NCBI GenBank assembly: GCA_002773495.1
Contig: PFAX01000004.1
Location: forward strand, 9,716-35,613
Source of the DNA: a bacterium (Candidatus Gribaldobacteria) CG10_big_fil_rev_8_21_14_0_10_37_21
GTDB lineage: Bacteria; Patescibacteriota; Minisyncoccia; Minisyncoccales; CG1-02-41-26
Length of the DNA stretch: 25,898 bases
Reading direction: 5' to 3'
Made by a program: the position numbers and the translations under genes. Positions 6,028 to 14,367 of the stretch are shown here, piece by piece (position 1 is the first letter of the stretch; every line of letters begins with the position of its first letter). The notes beneath the pieces are model-generated. The model made no database searches, had not been told where the DNA came from, and worked only from the letters and a program-made list of their open reading frames with translations.

Positions 6028-9000
6028 ATGCTTGAATATATTACCAAAATCCAAAAAAGGTCAGGCGACATTGAAACCTTTGACCAAGAAAAAATTCAAA
6101 AGGCGGTTTTTAAGGCCCTAACAGCAACGGGGGAAGCCGGCCAAAAAGAGGCGCAAGAAGTAACTTCGGAGGTTGTTCGCATTTTGAATTTAAGGTTTGA
6201 GGTGGGGCAAGTGCCTCAAGTTGAACAGGTGCAAGATATTGTTGAAGAGATTTTAATGGTCAAGGACTTTATCAAAACAGCCCGGGCTTTCATTTTATAC
6301 CGAGATCAACGAAGACGGATTAGAGAATTAGGTGAGGTTTACGACGAAGCGGTTGAGATTTACGACCAATATATTTCAGAAATGGATTGGCAAGTCAAAG
6401 AAAACGCTAATATGGCTTATTCTTTGCAGGGCTTAAATAATTACGGGGTTTCTTCTTTAAGTAAAAGGTATTGGTTAAACAAAATTTACCCCAAGCCTAT
6501 TAGAGATGCCCTTGAGAGTGGCGATTTCCACATCCATGACCTTGATGTTTTGGGGGCCTATTGTTGTGGCTGGGATTTATACGATTTATTGCTTCGAGGT
6601 TTTGGCGGGGTTAAAGGTAAGGTAGAATGTGCCCCAGCTAAACATTTAAGTTCGGCCTTAGGGCAAGTTGTTAACTTTTTATATACGCTTCAAGGCGAGT
6701 CAGCTGGCGCTCAGGCAATGTCTAGTTTTGATACTTTATTGGCGCCTTTTATTCGGTATGACAATTTAAGCTATAGTCAAGTCAAAAAGTCCATGCAATC
6801 GTTTATGTTTAATTGCGCTGTGCCCACTCGCGTCGGATTTCAGACCCCTTTCAGTAATATAACATTAGATTTGCACCCTGCGGCTTCTTTTGTTAAACTG
6901 CCAGTAATTATTGGGGGTAAGCCCCAAAAAGAAACTTATGTTGATTTTCAAGCAGAAATGGACCTATTAAATCAGGCCTTTTATGAGGTGATTATGGAGG
7001 GGGATAAAAATGGCCGGATTTTTACTTTTCCAATCCCCACAGTTAACATTACCAAGGATTTTGACTGGCAAAGGTCAGCCCTTGAAGCTCTTTGGCAAGC
7101 AACGGCTAAATATGGGGTAAATTATTTTGCTAATTTTATTCAATCAGACATGAACCCCGAAGATGTTAGGAGTATGTGTAAATTGCCCCATTGCCAGATA
7201 ATTTATAAAAACGCGAACGGTGAAATTGCGAAAACACCAATTAGAAGAATTGTTGATGATTTCATCAAAAGGGGAAACAGAATAGAAGTTTTAATGAATG
7301 GGCAATTCAAACCAGTAAAAGATGTTTTAAAGTTGAAATTAACAGCAGAAGATGTCTTGAAAATAAAATTAGACAACGGAGTCATTGACAAAATGACCAT
7401 GGATCACCCTTCAGTTATAATTACAGAGGGTAATTTGAAAGTTGTTGAGAGTAAAGATTTGAAAGTTGGGGATGAATTTCCAATTAGTAAATACCATTAT
7501 GAAGGGGAGTTGGGCGATTTTGACTTAGGCAGAGTAATTGGGCTTTATTTGGGCGATGGCTGGTTATCTCATAATGGAGCGACGGTTAATTTTGTCTTTA
7601 ATAAAAAAGAAAAAAAGTTAATTGATTTCGTAAGTTTGTTTGCTGGAAAAAGATATGCTACTAAAACGCGCGTTGAGATAAACGAAAAACATAATTATTG
7701 CAGGGTTGCTGTGGCCAGTAGAGCACTTGGTGAGCTTATCAAAGAGTATGCGAGAGGTGATGGCTCCTTGGTAAAAAGAATTAATTCTAAATCCTTTGCT
7801 CGTTGTGTTGATTTTAGAAAGGGCATGCTCATTGGTATAATTGAAAGCGATGGTTCTGTTGTTAATCGCAAGTATATTGCGCTTCATTTAGGCAACAAGG
7901 GATTAATCAAGGATATTTTGATTTTGTCAAGGACATTAGGGGTTAATGCCACTTATTTTGAATCAAAAAATAAAACTGGCGAGAAAGAAAAAATGGCCTT
8001 TAATTTAAGGTTTGCTCAAGATGTGCCTTCTTGGATAGGAGGTTATTTTGCCTTGAACAAGGGTAAAAATTTAAAATATAAGGAATATGAACATTTTTTT
8101 GGAGTTAAGATAGTTAGCATAGAAAAAATTAAATATACTGGTTATGTTTATGATTTTGAGATAGATTCAAAAGAGCATTTGTTTCAATTAGCCAATGGCA
8201 TTATTACTCATAATTGCTGTCGCTTGCGATTGAGTAATAAAGAGTTGCTTAAAAAAGGGGGCGGGCTTTTTGGCGCTAACCCCCAAACAGGTAGTATCGG
8301 GGTGGTCACAGTCAATATGCCCCGAATTGGTTATTTATCAAAAACAAGGGGTGAGTTTTTTCAAAGATTAGGGGCTGTGATGGATTTGTCTAAAGATTCT
8401 CTTGAAATTAAACGCAAAGCTGTTGAGGATTTTATGGAAAAAGGCCTTTACCCTTACTCAAAACACTATTTAGCCAATGTGAAAACAATGCGGGGCGTGT
8501 ATTATGGCAACCACTTTTCAACAATTGGGCTTTTGGGTTTAAACGAGTGCTTGCTCAATTTTATGGGCGAAACCATTGCTTCAACCAATGGCAGGCAGTT
8601 TGCTTTAGAAGTTTTAAACTTTATGCGAGAAAGAATTATTGGCTACCAAGAACAAACTGGTAATTTGTATAACTTAGAAGCAACCCCAGCTGAAGGGGCG
8701 AGCTTTAGGTTGGCTTTAAAAGATAAAAAGAAATACGAAAATATTATCACAGCCGGCACAAAAGAGGTACCCTATTACACTAATAGCTCTCAATTGCCAG
8801 TTAATTACACAGACGATGTTTTTGAAGCCCTTGATTTACAAGACAACCTGCAGTGTGCCTATACGGGAGGCACCGTCGAGCATATCTTCTTAGGGGAACG
8901 GTTGTCTGATATTGAAACAGTTAAGCATTTAGTTAAAACCGTTTTTACAAACTATAAATTACCCTATATTACTTTAACCCCAACCTTTTCTATTTGCCCA

Positions 9001-9186
9001 GTACACGGATATTTATCTGGCGAACGCTGGAAATGCCCCCAATGTATGGTTGACCAGGATTGCGAGGTTTATTCTAGAGTGGTTGGCTATTTAAGGCCCG
9101 TTCAGCAATGGCATAAAGGCAAAGCCCAAGAGTTTAAAGAAAGAAAGGTTTTTACGATGAAACCGGGTTATCTTAAAAAAGGGTAA
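6028..9186 (+). CDS. nrdD: anaerobic (class III) ribonucleoside-triphosphate reductase with intein
   Basis: NrdD reduces ribonucleotides to deoxyribonucleotides using a glycyl radical, so this cell can make DNA precursors without oxygen. The 1052-aa precursor has an N-terminal ATP-cone (about 1-90) for allosteric control, then the catalytic barrel with FNCAVPTRVGFQTPFSN. An intein fills residues 384-729. Excision would join ...RSM to CCRLRL, restoring the conserved family segment and leaving a 706-aa enzyme, close to the usual length. The C-terminus has a metal site (CPVHGY followed by CPQC) and the glycyl-radical loop RVVGY with Gly1020. nrdG starts 1 bp after the stop and supplies the radical. 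There is no Shine-Dalgarno. Confidence 0.95.
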   Translation: MLEYITKIQKRSGDIETFDQEKIQKAVFKALTATGEAGQKEAQEVTSEVVRILNLRFEVGQVPQVEQVQDIVEEILMVKDFIKTARAFILYRDQRRRIRELGEVYDEAVEIYDQYISEMDWQVKENANMAYSLQGLNNYGVSSLSKRYWLNKIYPKPIRDALESGDFHIHDLDVLGAYCCGWDLYDLLLRGFGGVKGKVECAPAKHLSSALGQVVNFLYTLQGESAGAQAMSSFDTLLAPFIRYDNLSYSQVKKSMQSFMFNCAVPTRVGFQTPFSNITLDLHPAASFVKLPVIIGGKPQKETYVDFQAEMDLLNQAFYEVIMEGDKNGRIFTFPIPTVNITKDFDWQRSALEALWQATAKYGVNYFANFIQSDMNPEDVRSMCKLPHCQIIYKNANGEIAKTPIRRIVDDFIKRGNRIEVLMNGQFKPVKDVLKLKLTAEDVLKIKLDNGVIDKMTMDHPSVIITEGNLKVVESKDLKVGDEFPISKYHYEGELGDFDLGRVIGLYLGDGWLSHNGATVNFVFNKKEKKLIDFVSLFAGKRYATKTRVEINEKHNYCRVAVASRALGELIKEYARGDGSLVKRINSKSFARCVDFRKGMLIGIIESDGSVVNRKYIALHLGNKGLIKDILILSRTLGVNATYFESKNKTGEKEKMAFNLRFAQDVPSWIGGYFALNKGKNLKYKEYEHFFGVKIVSIEKIKYTGYVYDFEIDSKEHLFQLANGIITHNCCRLRLSNKELLKKGGGLFGANPQTGSIGVVTVNMPRIGYLSKTRGEFFQRLGAVMDLSKDSLEIKRKAVEDFMEKGLYPYSKHYLANVKTMRGVYYGNHFSTIGLLGLNECLLNFMGETIASTNGRQFALEVLNFMRERIIGYQEQTGNLYNLEATPAEGASFRLALKDKKKYENIITAGTKEVPYYTNSSQLPVNYTDDVFEALDLQDNLQCAYTGGTVEHIFLGERLSDIETVKHLVKTVFTNYKLPYITLTPTFSICPVHGYLSGERWKCPQCMVDQDCEVYSRVVGYLRPVQQWHKGKAQEFKERKVFTMKPGYLKKG
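7177..8214 (+). other. intein with LAGLIDADG homing endonuclease in NrdD
   Basis: This segment encodes 346 residues, NrdD 384-729. The N-terminal splice residue is Cys384. Block B is seen as TMDHP (Thr457, His460). Block F is GYVYDFEID, and the end is GIITHN followed by Cys730, giving the canonical His-Asn/Cys splice junction. Two LAGLIDADG motifs stand about 98 residues apart: GLYLGDG (505-511, Asp510) and GIIESDG (603-609, Asp608), so the homing endonuclease looks complete. The start is unusual: CKLPHCQIIYKNANG rather than the common C-L-x-x-x-T pattern. Exact rejoining to SMCCRLRL makes the boundaries confident. Confidence 0.92.
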
Positions 9187-9187
9187 T

Positions 9188-9889
9188 ATGTTTATAGCTG
9201 CTTTGCAAAAAACAACCCTGCTTGACTACCCCGGGCGGTTAGCTTGTATTGTTTTTTTAGCTAACTGTAATTTTAAATGCCCTTTTTGTTATTCTAAAGA
9301 GATTGTTTTAGAAGAGGAAATAAAAAACATTCTTCCCTTAAAAGAAGGTGATTTTTTTGATTTTTTAAAAAAAAGAAAAGGCAAATTAGAAGCAGTTGTT
9401 ATTTGTGGGGGTGAGCCAACAATTAACCCTACATTGCTTAGTTTTTGCCAAGAAATTAAGAGTTTAGGGTATAAAGTTAAGCTTGACACGAATGGTTCAA
9501 ACCCAGTAATGGTTAAAAAGTTGCTTAAAGAAAATTTAATTGACTATGTCGCCATAGACCTTAAAACCTCAAAAGAAAAGTACCAAAAACTAACCGGCTC
9601 TTTAATTAAAAATGTTGCTGAAAAGGTTAATCAAACCCTTTCTCTTTTAAAAGAAAGTAAAATTGATTGGGAAGTAAGAACAACTTGCGTGCCAGGTTTT
9701 ATTGATAAGGAAGATATTTTAAAAATAGCTCAATGGGCTAAGGGTGCTCCAAAGTATTATTTGCAAAACTTTAGGCCCCAAAAAACCCTTGACCCGGCTT
9801 TTGAAAAGGTTAAGCCCTATTCTTCCCAAGAAATGGAAGAAATGCGTCAAATCGCTTCACCATTTTTTATGTCTTGCGATGTCCGCTAA
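9188..9889 (+). CDS. nrdG: anaerobic ribonucleotide reductase activating protein, radical SAM
   Basis: A radical S-adenosylmethionine enzyme that generates the glycyl radical on NrdD. The 233-aa protein has the CxxxCxxC [4Fe-4S] motif (Cys27, Cys31, Cys34 in CNFKCPFCY) and the SAM-binding GGEPT motif (74-78). It starts like the longer NrdG type (LLDYPGRLACIVFLANCNF). The gene begins 1 bp after the nrdD stop with AAAGGG as a weak ribosome site, and is surely co-transcribed with nrdD. A pyruvate-formate-lyase activase homologue would look similar, but the NrdD neighbour settles the assignment. The last intact-looking residues are SCDVR, a normal end. Confidence 0.92.
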   Translation: MFIAALQKTTLLDYPGRLACIVFLANCNFKCPFCYSKEIVLEEEIKNILPLKEGDFFDFLKKRKGKLEAVVICGGEPTINPTLLSFCQEIKSLGYKVKLDTNGSNPVMVKKLLKENLIDYVAIDLKTSKEKYQKLTGSLIKNVAEKVNQTLSLLKESKIDWEVRTTCVPGFIDKEDILKIAQWAKGAPKYYLQNFRPQKTLDPAFEKVKPYSSQEMEEMRQIASPFFMSCDVR

Positions 9890-9926
9890 GGTAATCTGAG
9901 TTAAACTTTATCTTTTATTTATTCTA

Positions 9927-9935
9927 TGTTAGAAT
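9927..9935 (+). promoter_or_regulatory. extended -10 promoter of parA
   Basis: TGTTAGAAT (9927-9935) is an extended -10 element (TGn followed by TAGAAT), 12 nt before the ATG at 9948. No good -35 is visible. The predicted leader is only about 5 nt. Confidence 0.45.
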
Positions 9936-9947
9936 AAAAGCAAAAAG

Positions 9948-10964
9948 ATGAAATTTCCTCGTTCAAAAAAGCTTATTTTTGTCAACAATAAAGGCGGAGT
10001 TGGTAAAACCACGCTCGCTTTTAATTGTGCTGTGTCGTTCGCTAATCAGGGCTATAAGGTAGTTTTAGTTGACCTTGACCCGCAATGCAACCTTACGCAC
10101 TTGTCTTTGGGTAGCGAGTTTTATGAAAAAAATTTATTTTCTCAAAAAGAACCGACAATTTACGATGTTTTACGAGGCGTGATAGAGGGTGGCTCTGATG
10201 TTGATTTTTCGGTAAAGTTTTTACCAGTCAAAGCAAATCAAAACCTTTTGCTTTTAAAGGGCGACATTAGCCTTTCTGTCTACGAAGGTCTGCTCTCAAC
10301 TGCTTATGGTCAAGCCGCTTCTGGCCAACCCATTGGTTATTTCCAAACCAGCGCTATAGATCGCTTTTTAAGAGAAAAGGGCTTAAGCGAGCAGATTGAT
10401 ATTTTTATTATTGATACCTCTCCTAGTTTAGGCCTTTTAAACCAAATAATTTTACTTGGCACTGACTATTTTGTTGTGCCGATGGTGCCAGATGGTTTTA
10501 GCGTTCAGGGGATTGAAAACTTAGGCATTGTTTATGAAAAATGGAAAATTCAGTGGCGAAATTCCGCCAAAGCTCTTTCTGGCAATACGGAAACGAAGTT
10601 CGTCCTTCCTGGGGACCCGCTTTTCCTTGGTTATATTGTCAATTCGTATAATGTTTATGGCAAGCAACCCATTGTTGACCATAGGGTTTGGATTGAAAAG
10701 ATTCCGCAGAAAGTAAAAACATATTTATCAGAAAAGCATTGTCGCAATGGTTTAGTCCAAGAGAGCTGGAAAAACCCTTTGCAAATTATTCAGGATTACG
10801 GAAGAATCCCGGCTAAATGCCAGGACTTGGGCGTCGCTATTTTTGACCTTGACCCAGTGCAAATAGCAGAAAACCAACAAGGCACCAAAGAAAACATTGA
10901 AAAAGCCAAAGAAGAATTCGCCAACCTCTCCACGGCCATTCTACGGGTTTTATCTTTATATTAA
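9948..10964 (+). CDS. ParA/Soj-family ATPase, orphan
   Basis: A deviant Walker-A ATPase of the ParA/MinD group, which usually positions DNA or protein cargo by nucleotide-dependent binding. The 338-aa protein shows FVNNKGGVGKTTLAFN (signature lysine and P-loop, residues 15-21), switch I DLDPQCNLT (about 42-50) and Walker B IFIIDTSPSLG (about 152-162), followed by VPMVPDGFSVQGIENL. At 338 aa it is longer than the roughly 250-aa chromosomal ParA. The extra part is a C-terminal region of about 110 residues including VWIEKIPQKVKTYL. No parB or centromere-like repeats lie in the window. It sits between nrdG and comEC on its own promoter, so the cargo is unknown. Confidence 0.85.
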   Translation: MKFPRSKKLIFVNNKGGVGKTTLAFNCAVSFANQGYKVVLVDLDPQCNLTHLSLGSEFYEKNLFSQKEPTIYDVLRGVIEGGSDVDFSVKFLPVKANQNLLLLKGDISLSVYEGLLSTAYGQAASGQPIGYFQTSAIDRFLREKGLSEQIDIFIIDTSPSLGLLNQIILLGTDYFVVPMVPDGFSVQGIENLGIVYEKWKIQWRNSAKALSGNTETKFVLPGDPLFLGYIVNSYNVYGKQPIVDHRVWIEKIPQKVKTYLSEKHCRNGLVQESWKNPLQIIQDYGRIPAKCQDLGVAIFDLDPVQIAENQQGTKENIEKAKEEFANLSTAILRVLSLY

Positions 10965-10972
10965 ATTAAAAG

Positions 10973-11000
10973 TTGACTTTTAGGAGTTTTTAGGTAGGAT
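10973..11000 (+). promoter_or_regulatory. comEC promoter, predicted leaderless
   Basis: TTGACT (10973-10978), 16 bp, TAGGAT (10995-11000), then ATG at 11006 only 5 nt later. Transcription should begin at or next to the start codon. An AGGAG within the spacer would lie upstream of the transcript start and so cannot serve as a ribosome site. Confidence 0.55.
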
Positions 11001-11005
11001 AAAAG

Positions 11006-12172
11006 ATGATTTTACCTTATTCTAAAATCCTCTTTTTTGCTTGCTTGTCTTTTATTTTAGGCATTTTTTTGAATTCGTTTTTGCCAATTTCTCAAATACT
11101 TATTTGGGAAATTTTTATTTTGGGCTTTTTTTATTTAATTTTCTTTTTTAAAAACAAAAAAGTTTTTGTCTTTGTTCTGTGTTTTTTAGCTTTAGGGATT
11201 GGGCTTTTCCGGGCAAATGTTATTTTACCCCAAGAAAAGGTAAGCCAAAAAGAAAGTTTTTTCCCTGCCTTCAAAGAAAAGCTTGAACAAAACATTTCAA
11301 CAAGGGTGCCTTTCCCAGAAAGTGCTTTTGCTTTGGCTTTAATCTTGGGCGATCAAGGCCGAATTCCTTTTTCCTTAAAAGAAAAACTGAGCCAAAGTGG
11401 TTTACGTCATATTACCGCTGTTTCGGGTGCGCATATTGTTATTTTAACCGGGGCCTTGGTTTTGCTGGGCTCTCGTTTAAAGCTTGGTCGGCTTCGGGCA
11501 AATTGGTTTGGTTTGATTGTCATTTGGCTCTTTCTTTTTCTGATTGGCTTTCGCAGTTCCGCTTTAAGGGCGGTGATTATGGCAAGTTCTTTTTTAATCT
11601 CTGATATTTTAGGCAGAAATAAGGCGATTTTTCGTGTTTTAGTTCTTTCAGCCACTATAATGCTTATTTTTAAGCCAGACCTTTTAAGGTATGACCTTGG
11701 TTTCCAGCTTTCTTTTTTGGCTGTTTTAGGGATTGCTTTTTTTCATTCATTTTTTAAGCAGATTTTTGAGAAAATACTTCAGAAACGTTTTTCTTTTTTT
11801 ACTTCTATAATAGCGATGACTTTTTCTGCACAACTCTTTACCTTGCCTTTGCTTCTTTATTATTTTGGCTCTACTTCTTTGGTTTCACCTATAACTAATC
11901 TTTTGGTTTTACCCATAATTCCTTATTTAATGGGGGCGAACTTTATTTTTGCCTTGTTCTCACTTTTACTTGGCCCCTTAGTCGTTGTCTTTGTCTTACC
12001 TGTTTGGCTTTTAACTAAATACCTTATTTTTATCGTTGTTTTTTTCGCTAACCTTCCCTTTGCTTCTGTTGCCCTTAAAATTCACTGGTTTTGGCTTTTC
12101 CCCTCGTATTTCTTGCTTTTTACCCTCGCCTTTCTCCTCCAACATCATCAACGTCAAAAGCTTTTACCTTAA
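11006..12172 (+). CDS. comEC: ComEC/Rec2-type competence channel, channel domain only
   Basis: ComEC is the inner-membrane channel that imports single-stranded DNA during natural transformation. The 388-aa protein is almost wholly hydrophobic with about ten predicted membrane segments. Its competence-domain signature SGLRHITAVSGAHIVILTG (131-149) matches the usual SGxxHLLAISGLH pattern, and GFRSSALRAVIM follows. It corresponds to the N-terminal part plus the competence domain. The C-terminal metallo-beta-lactamase domain found in larger ComEC proteins (about 750 aa) is absent, with a natural stop and no remnant downstream. ComEC homologues are widely retained in CPR bacteria, plausibly to scavenge DNA. 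The gene is monocistronic or first before dgkA. Confidence 0.87.
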   Translation: MILPYSKILFFACLSFILGIFLNSFLPISQILIWEIFILGFFYLIFFFKNKKVFVFVLCFLALGIGLFRANVILPQEKVSQKESFFPAFKEKLEQNISTRVPFPESAFALALILGDQGRIPFSLKEKLSQSGLRHITAVSGAHIVILTGALVLLGSRLKLGRLRANWFGLIVIWLFLFLIGFRSSALRAVIMASSFLISDILGRNKAIFRVLVLSATIMLIFKPDLLRYDLGFQLSFLAVLGIAFFHSFFKQIFEKILQKRFSFFTSIIAMTFSAQLFTLPLLLYYFGSTSLVSPITNLLVLPIIPYLMGANFIFALFSLLLGPLVVVFVLPVWLLTKYLIFIVVFFANLPFASVALKIHWFWLFPSYFLLFTLAFLLQHHQRQKLLP

Positions 12173-12251
12173 TCAAAATGTGTCATTCCGACAAAAAAGC
12201 TATCCAATGAAAGATTTTTAAGGTATAATTAGTAATAACATTAAAGGACTA

Positions 12252-12608
12252 ATGTTTGATTTCAAAAAACTTGTTTTAAGCTTTAAATACGCTATAACTG
12301 GCATTAAAACAGCTTTCAAAAAAGAGCAAAGTTTTCGTTTAATGCTTCTGGCGGTTTTTTTTGTCTTAGGGTTATCGTTTATTTTAGGGTTAAATAATTT
12401 CGCCAAAGCTATTTTGGTCTTGTCTTGTGGGTTTGTTTTGGGCTTAGAACTTTTAAATTCGCAAATTGAAAAGATTTTAGATATTGTCCAACCCTGTCTA
12501 GATAGTCGCGTTAAACATATTAAGGACTTATCTGCGGGAGCTGTTTTAATTGCTTCAATTACCGCTTTGGTAGTCGCTATTTTTCTTTTTTTACCTCATT
12601 TGTTATAA
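12252..12608 (+). CDS. dgkA: diacylglycerol/undecaprenol kinase, DgkA family
   Basis: A small integral-membrane kinase of the DgkA family. In Gram-positive-like cells this family phosphorylates undecaprenol to refill the lipid carrier for wall polymers; in E. coli it recycles diacylglycerol. The 118-aa protein has three membrane segments and the family motifs: a glutamate after the first amphipathic helix (KKEQSFRL, Glu25), the signature ELLNSQIEKILD (66-77, with Glu66, Asn69, Glu73), and HIKDLSAGAVL (89-99). A TATAAT at 12224-12229 and an AAAGGA ribosome site (12244-12248) precede the ATG. Its stop codon overlaps the -10 element of htrA. Which lipid is used cannot be told from sequence. Confidence 0.9.
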   Translation: MFDFKKLVLSFKYAITGIKTAFKKEQSFRLMLLAVFFVLGLSFILGLNNFAKAILVLSCGFVLGLELLNSQIEKILDIVQPCLDSRVKHIKDLSAGAVLIASITALVVAIFLFLPHLL

Positions 12609-12609
12609 T
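12601..12609 (+). promoter_or_regulatory. extended -10 promoter of htrA, predicted leaderless
   Basis: TGTTATAAT (12601-12609) is a perfect extended -10 (TGn plus TATAAT), 8 nt before the ATG at 12618. It overlaps the dgkA stop codon (TAA at 12606-12608). No convincing -35 is present, which an extended -10 can tolerate. Confidence 0.5.
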
Positions 12610-12617
12610 AAAAAAAT

Positions 12618-14042
12618 ATGTTGCAAAAAATTAAACAAATTCTCCAAACAGACCTTTCGCCTATTTTTAAGAAAGAGTTTTATGTTTTTCCAAAATTAAC
12701 CTCTTTTGAAGTAAAAAAAGCGCGTAAAGCCCTCAAGGTTAACTTTGTTTTACCAAAACTAGCCAAGAAAAAACAAATTCGGCCTGTTTTTACTATAACC
12801 TTGTTTTTAGTTATTTTTGCTTGCGGGGTTTATCTGGGCAATCAAGTTGATTTTAAATTAATCAGCCAAAGCCAAGCTAATGTTTTAGATACCGTGAAAG
12901 GTTGGCTTTGGTTTTTGCCTCAAAGCGAGCAAAAGGTAATTTCAGGCGAAACTTTTGACCTTAAAGAAAGCGAAAACCCTGTTTACGCCCCCCAGACCAG
13001 CCAAGAGGAAATGATTATTTTAGCTGTAGAAAAAGCCATCCCAGCGGTTGTGACCATTATTATTAGCAAAGATGTGCCAACTTATGAGCAGTATATTGAA
13101 AGGCAAAAGCCATTTGGCGATTCCTCGCCCTTTGAAATTCAAGTCCCCAAATTAAGGCAAAATGGCACCCAAGAGCAAGAGATTGGCTCTGGGAGTGGCT
13201 TTATTGTTTCTAAAGACGGCCTAATTGTTACTAACAAGCATGTGGTCTATGATAACAAGGCCTATTACACAGTTTTTATGTCAGATGGCTCTTTTTATAA
13301 AGCGAAAGTCTTAGGCACAGACCCGGTTCAGGACTTAGCTTTAATCAAAATTGAGACCGAAAACGAAGTCAACAAGACAGGCCAAGTTAAACAAAAAACC
13401 TTTCCCATTTTAACCTTGGGCGATTCTTCTAAAATAAAAATAGGCCAAACAGCCATAGCCATTGGTAACGCTTTAGGTGAGTTCTCTAATACTGTCTCGG
13501 TGGGGGTTATTTCAGGCACAGGTCGGACAATTACCGCTGAAGGTGCTGGTATTTCTGAAATTTTAGAAGATATTTTACAAACAGATGCCGCTATTAATAA
13601 AGGCAATTCAGGCGGCCCCTTGCTTAATTTGCGAGGCGAAGTAATTGGCGTTAATGTAGCTGTGGCCGAAGAGGCCCAAGGCATTGGCTTTGCTGTGCCC
13701 ATAAACGAGGCCAAAATAGACATTAAGCAATACCAAGAACAAGGCAAAATATCCCGGGCCTTCTTAGGGGTCCGTTATGTTGAAGCAGATGATTCTGGGG
13801 TTTTAATTTCAAGGGGCGATAACGTCAACGAACCAGCCATTACCCCTGATTCAGCCGCTGATAAAGCCGGTTTAAAAGAAAATGACATTATTTTAGAGGT
13901 TTCAGGTGAAAAAATTACCCCTAATAACACTTTAAGCAAAATTATCCGCCAGCATTACCCCGGGCAAACAATTACCCTTAAAGTTATGCGTGCTCAAGCC
14001 ATTTTAACCCTCCAGGCCGTTTTAGGCGACCGCACTGAATAA
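12618..14042 (+). CDS. membrane-anchored HtrA/DegP-type serine protease with PDZ domain
   Basis: A trypsin-fold protease of the HtrA family that degrades misfolded envelope proteins outside the cytoplasmic membrane. The 474-aa protein has a cytoplasmic basic region (1-55), one membrane segment (about 57-74), a linker, and the protease domain with the full triad His208 (VTNKHVV), Asp239 (VQDLALIK) and Ser331 (NKGNSGGPLL). A single C-terminal PDZ domain (about 370-470) carries a GLKENDIILEVSGEKI core. This architecture matches DegS/HtrA-type anchored proteases rather than soluble two-PDZ DegP. The gene has its own promoter and is followed by the palindromic element at 14061-14218. All key residues are intact. 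Confidence 0.93.
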   Translation: MLQKIKQILQTDLSPIFKKEFYVFPKLTSFEVKKARKALKVNFVLPKLAKKKQIRPVFTITLFLVIFACGVYLGNQVDFKLISQSQANVLDTVKGWLWFLPQSEQKVISGETFDLKESENPVYAPQTSQEEMIILAVEKAIPAVVTIIISKDVPTYEQYIERQKPFGDSSPFEIQVPKLRQNGTQEQEIGSGSGFIVSKDGLIVTNKHVVYDNKAYYTVFMSDGSFYKAKVLGTDPVQDLALIKIETENEVNKTGQVKQKTFPILTLGDSSKIKIGQTAIAIGNALGEFSNTVSVGVISGTGRTITAEGAGISEILEDILQTDAAINKGNSGGPLLNLRGEVIGVNVAVAEEAQGIGFAVPINEAKIDIKQYQEQGKISRAFLGVRYVEADDSGVLISRGDNVNEPAITPDSAADKAGLKENDIILEVSGEKITPNNTLSKIIRQHYPGQTITLKVMRAQAILTLQAVLGDRTE

Positions 14043-14060
14043 ACCTTTATGAAAGAACTC

Positions 14061-14218
14061 GTAGCGAGTAGTTGCCAAGATGTCATTCTGAACGGAGTGA
14101 AGAATCTTTTATCCCCTATGTCATGCTGAGCCAGCAGGCGAAGCATCTCTTGCCCTTGGGTGTGAGATCCTTCGCCTGCTGGCTCAGAATGACGGGCAAA
14201 AGGCGTTTTACTCGCTAC
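14061..14218. repeat. nested palindromic MITE/REP-like element
   Basis: The outer 10-bp inverted repeats are perfect: GTAGCGAGTA (14061-14070) and TACTCGCTAC (14209-14218). Inside lie a GTCATTCTGA...GAAGAATCT unit (14082-14107) and a long hairpin with 30-nt arms at 14120-14149 and 14164-14193, which match at 28 of 30 positions around a 14-nt loop. The GTCATTCTGA unit translates to the CHSERSEES peptide that is often seen as a spurious product of dispersed repeats in many bacterial genomes. The element has no coding capacity of its own. It may also act as a terminator for htrA. Confidence 0.65.
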
Positions 14219-14220
14219 AA

Positions 14221-14366
14221 GTTAAAACTAATCAGCGTTTGTTTGTTAGGGGTTGCTTGTAGATACGATGAGGCATCAAAGCCCTGCCAAAAGGTTTTGG
14301 ATTTAGCTAAAAAAGAGGTCTTAATGCCGGTTTGCCTCGAGCAATTAGGAGGGCTTTTAACTCCTA
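14221..14366 (+). pseudogene. 5' fragment of a DUF523 gene (copy 1)
   Basis: The frame reads KLISVCLLGVACRYDEASKPCQKVLDLAKKEVLMPVCLEQLGGLLTP. This is the N-terminal third of DUF523 (YbbK-like) proteins, with their conserved CLLG...CRYD and PVCPEQLGGL..PR motifs. The start codon has been lost: the palindromic element at 14061-14218 abuts the fragment. Homology stops abruptly at about 14366, where another gene's frame begins. The stretch is closely similar to copy 2 at 21336-21480, with its central part nearly identical at the nucleotide level. The function of DUF523 is unknown. This fragment cannot make a functional protein. Confidence 0.75.
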
Positions 14367-14367
14367 A

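Noticed and set aside
13328..13747. 139-codon open frame on the minus strand
   Set aside because: It is antisense to the htrA protease domain, with no independent support.
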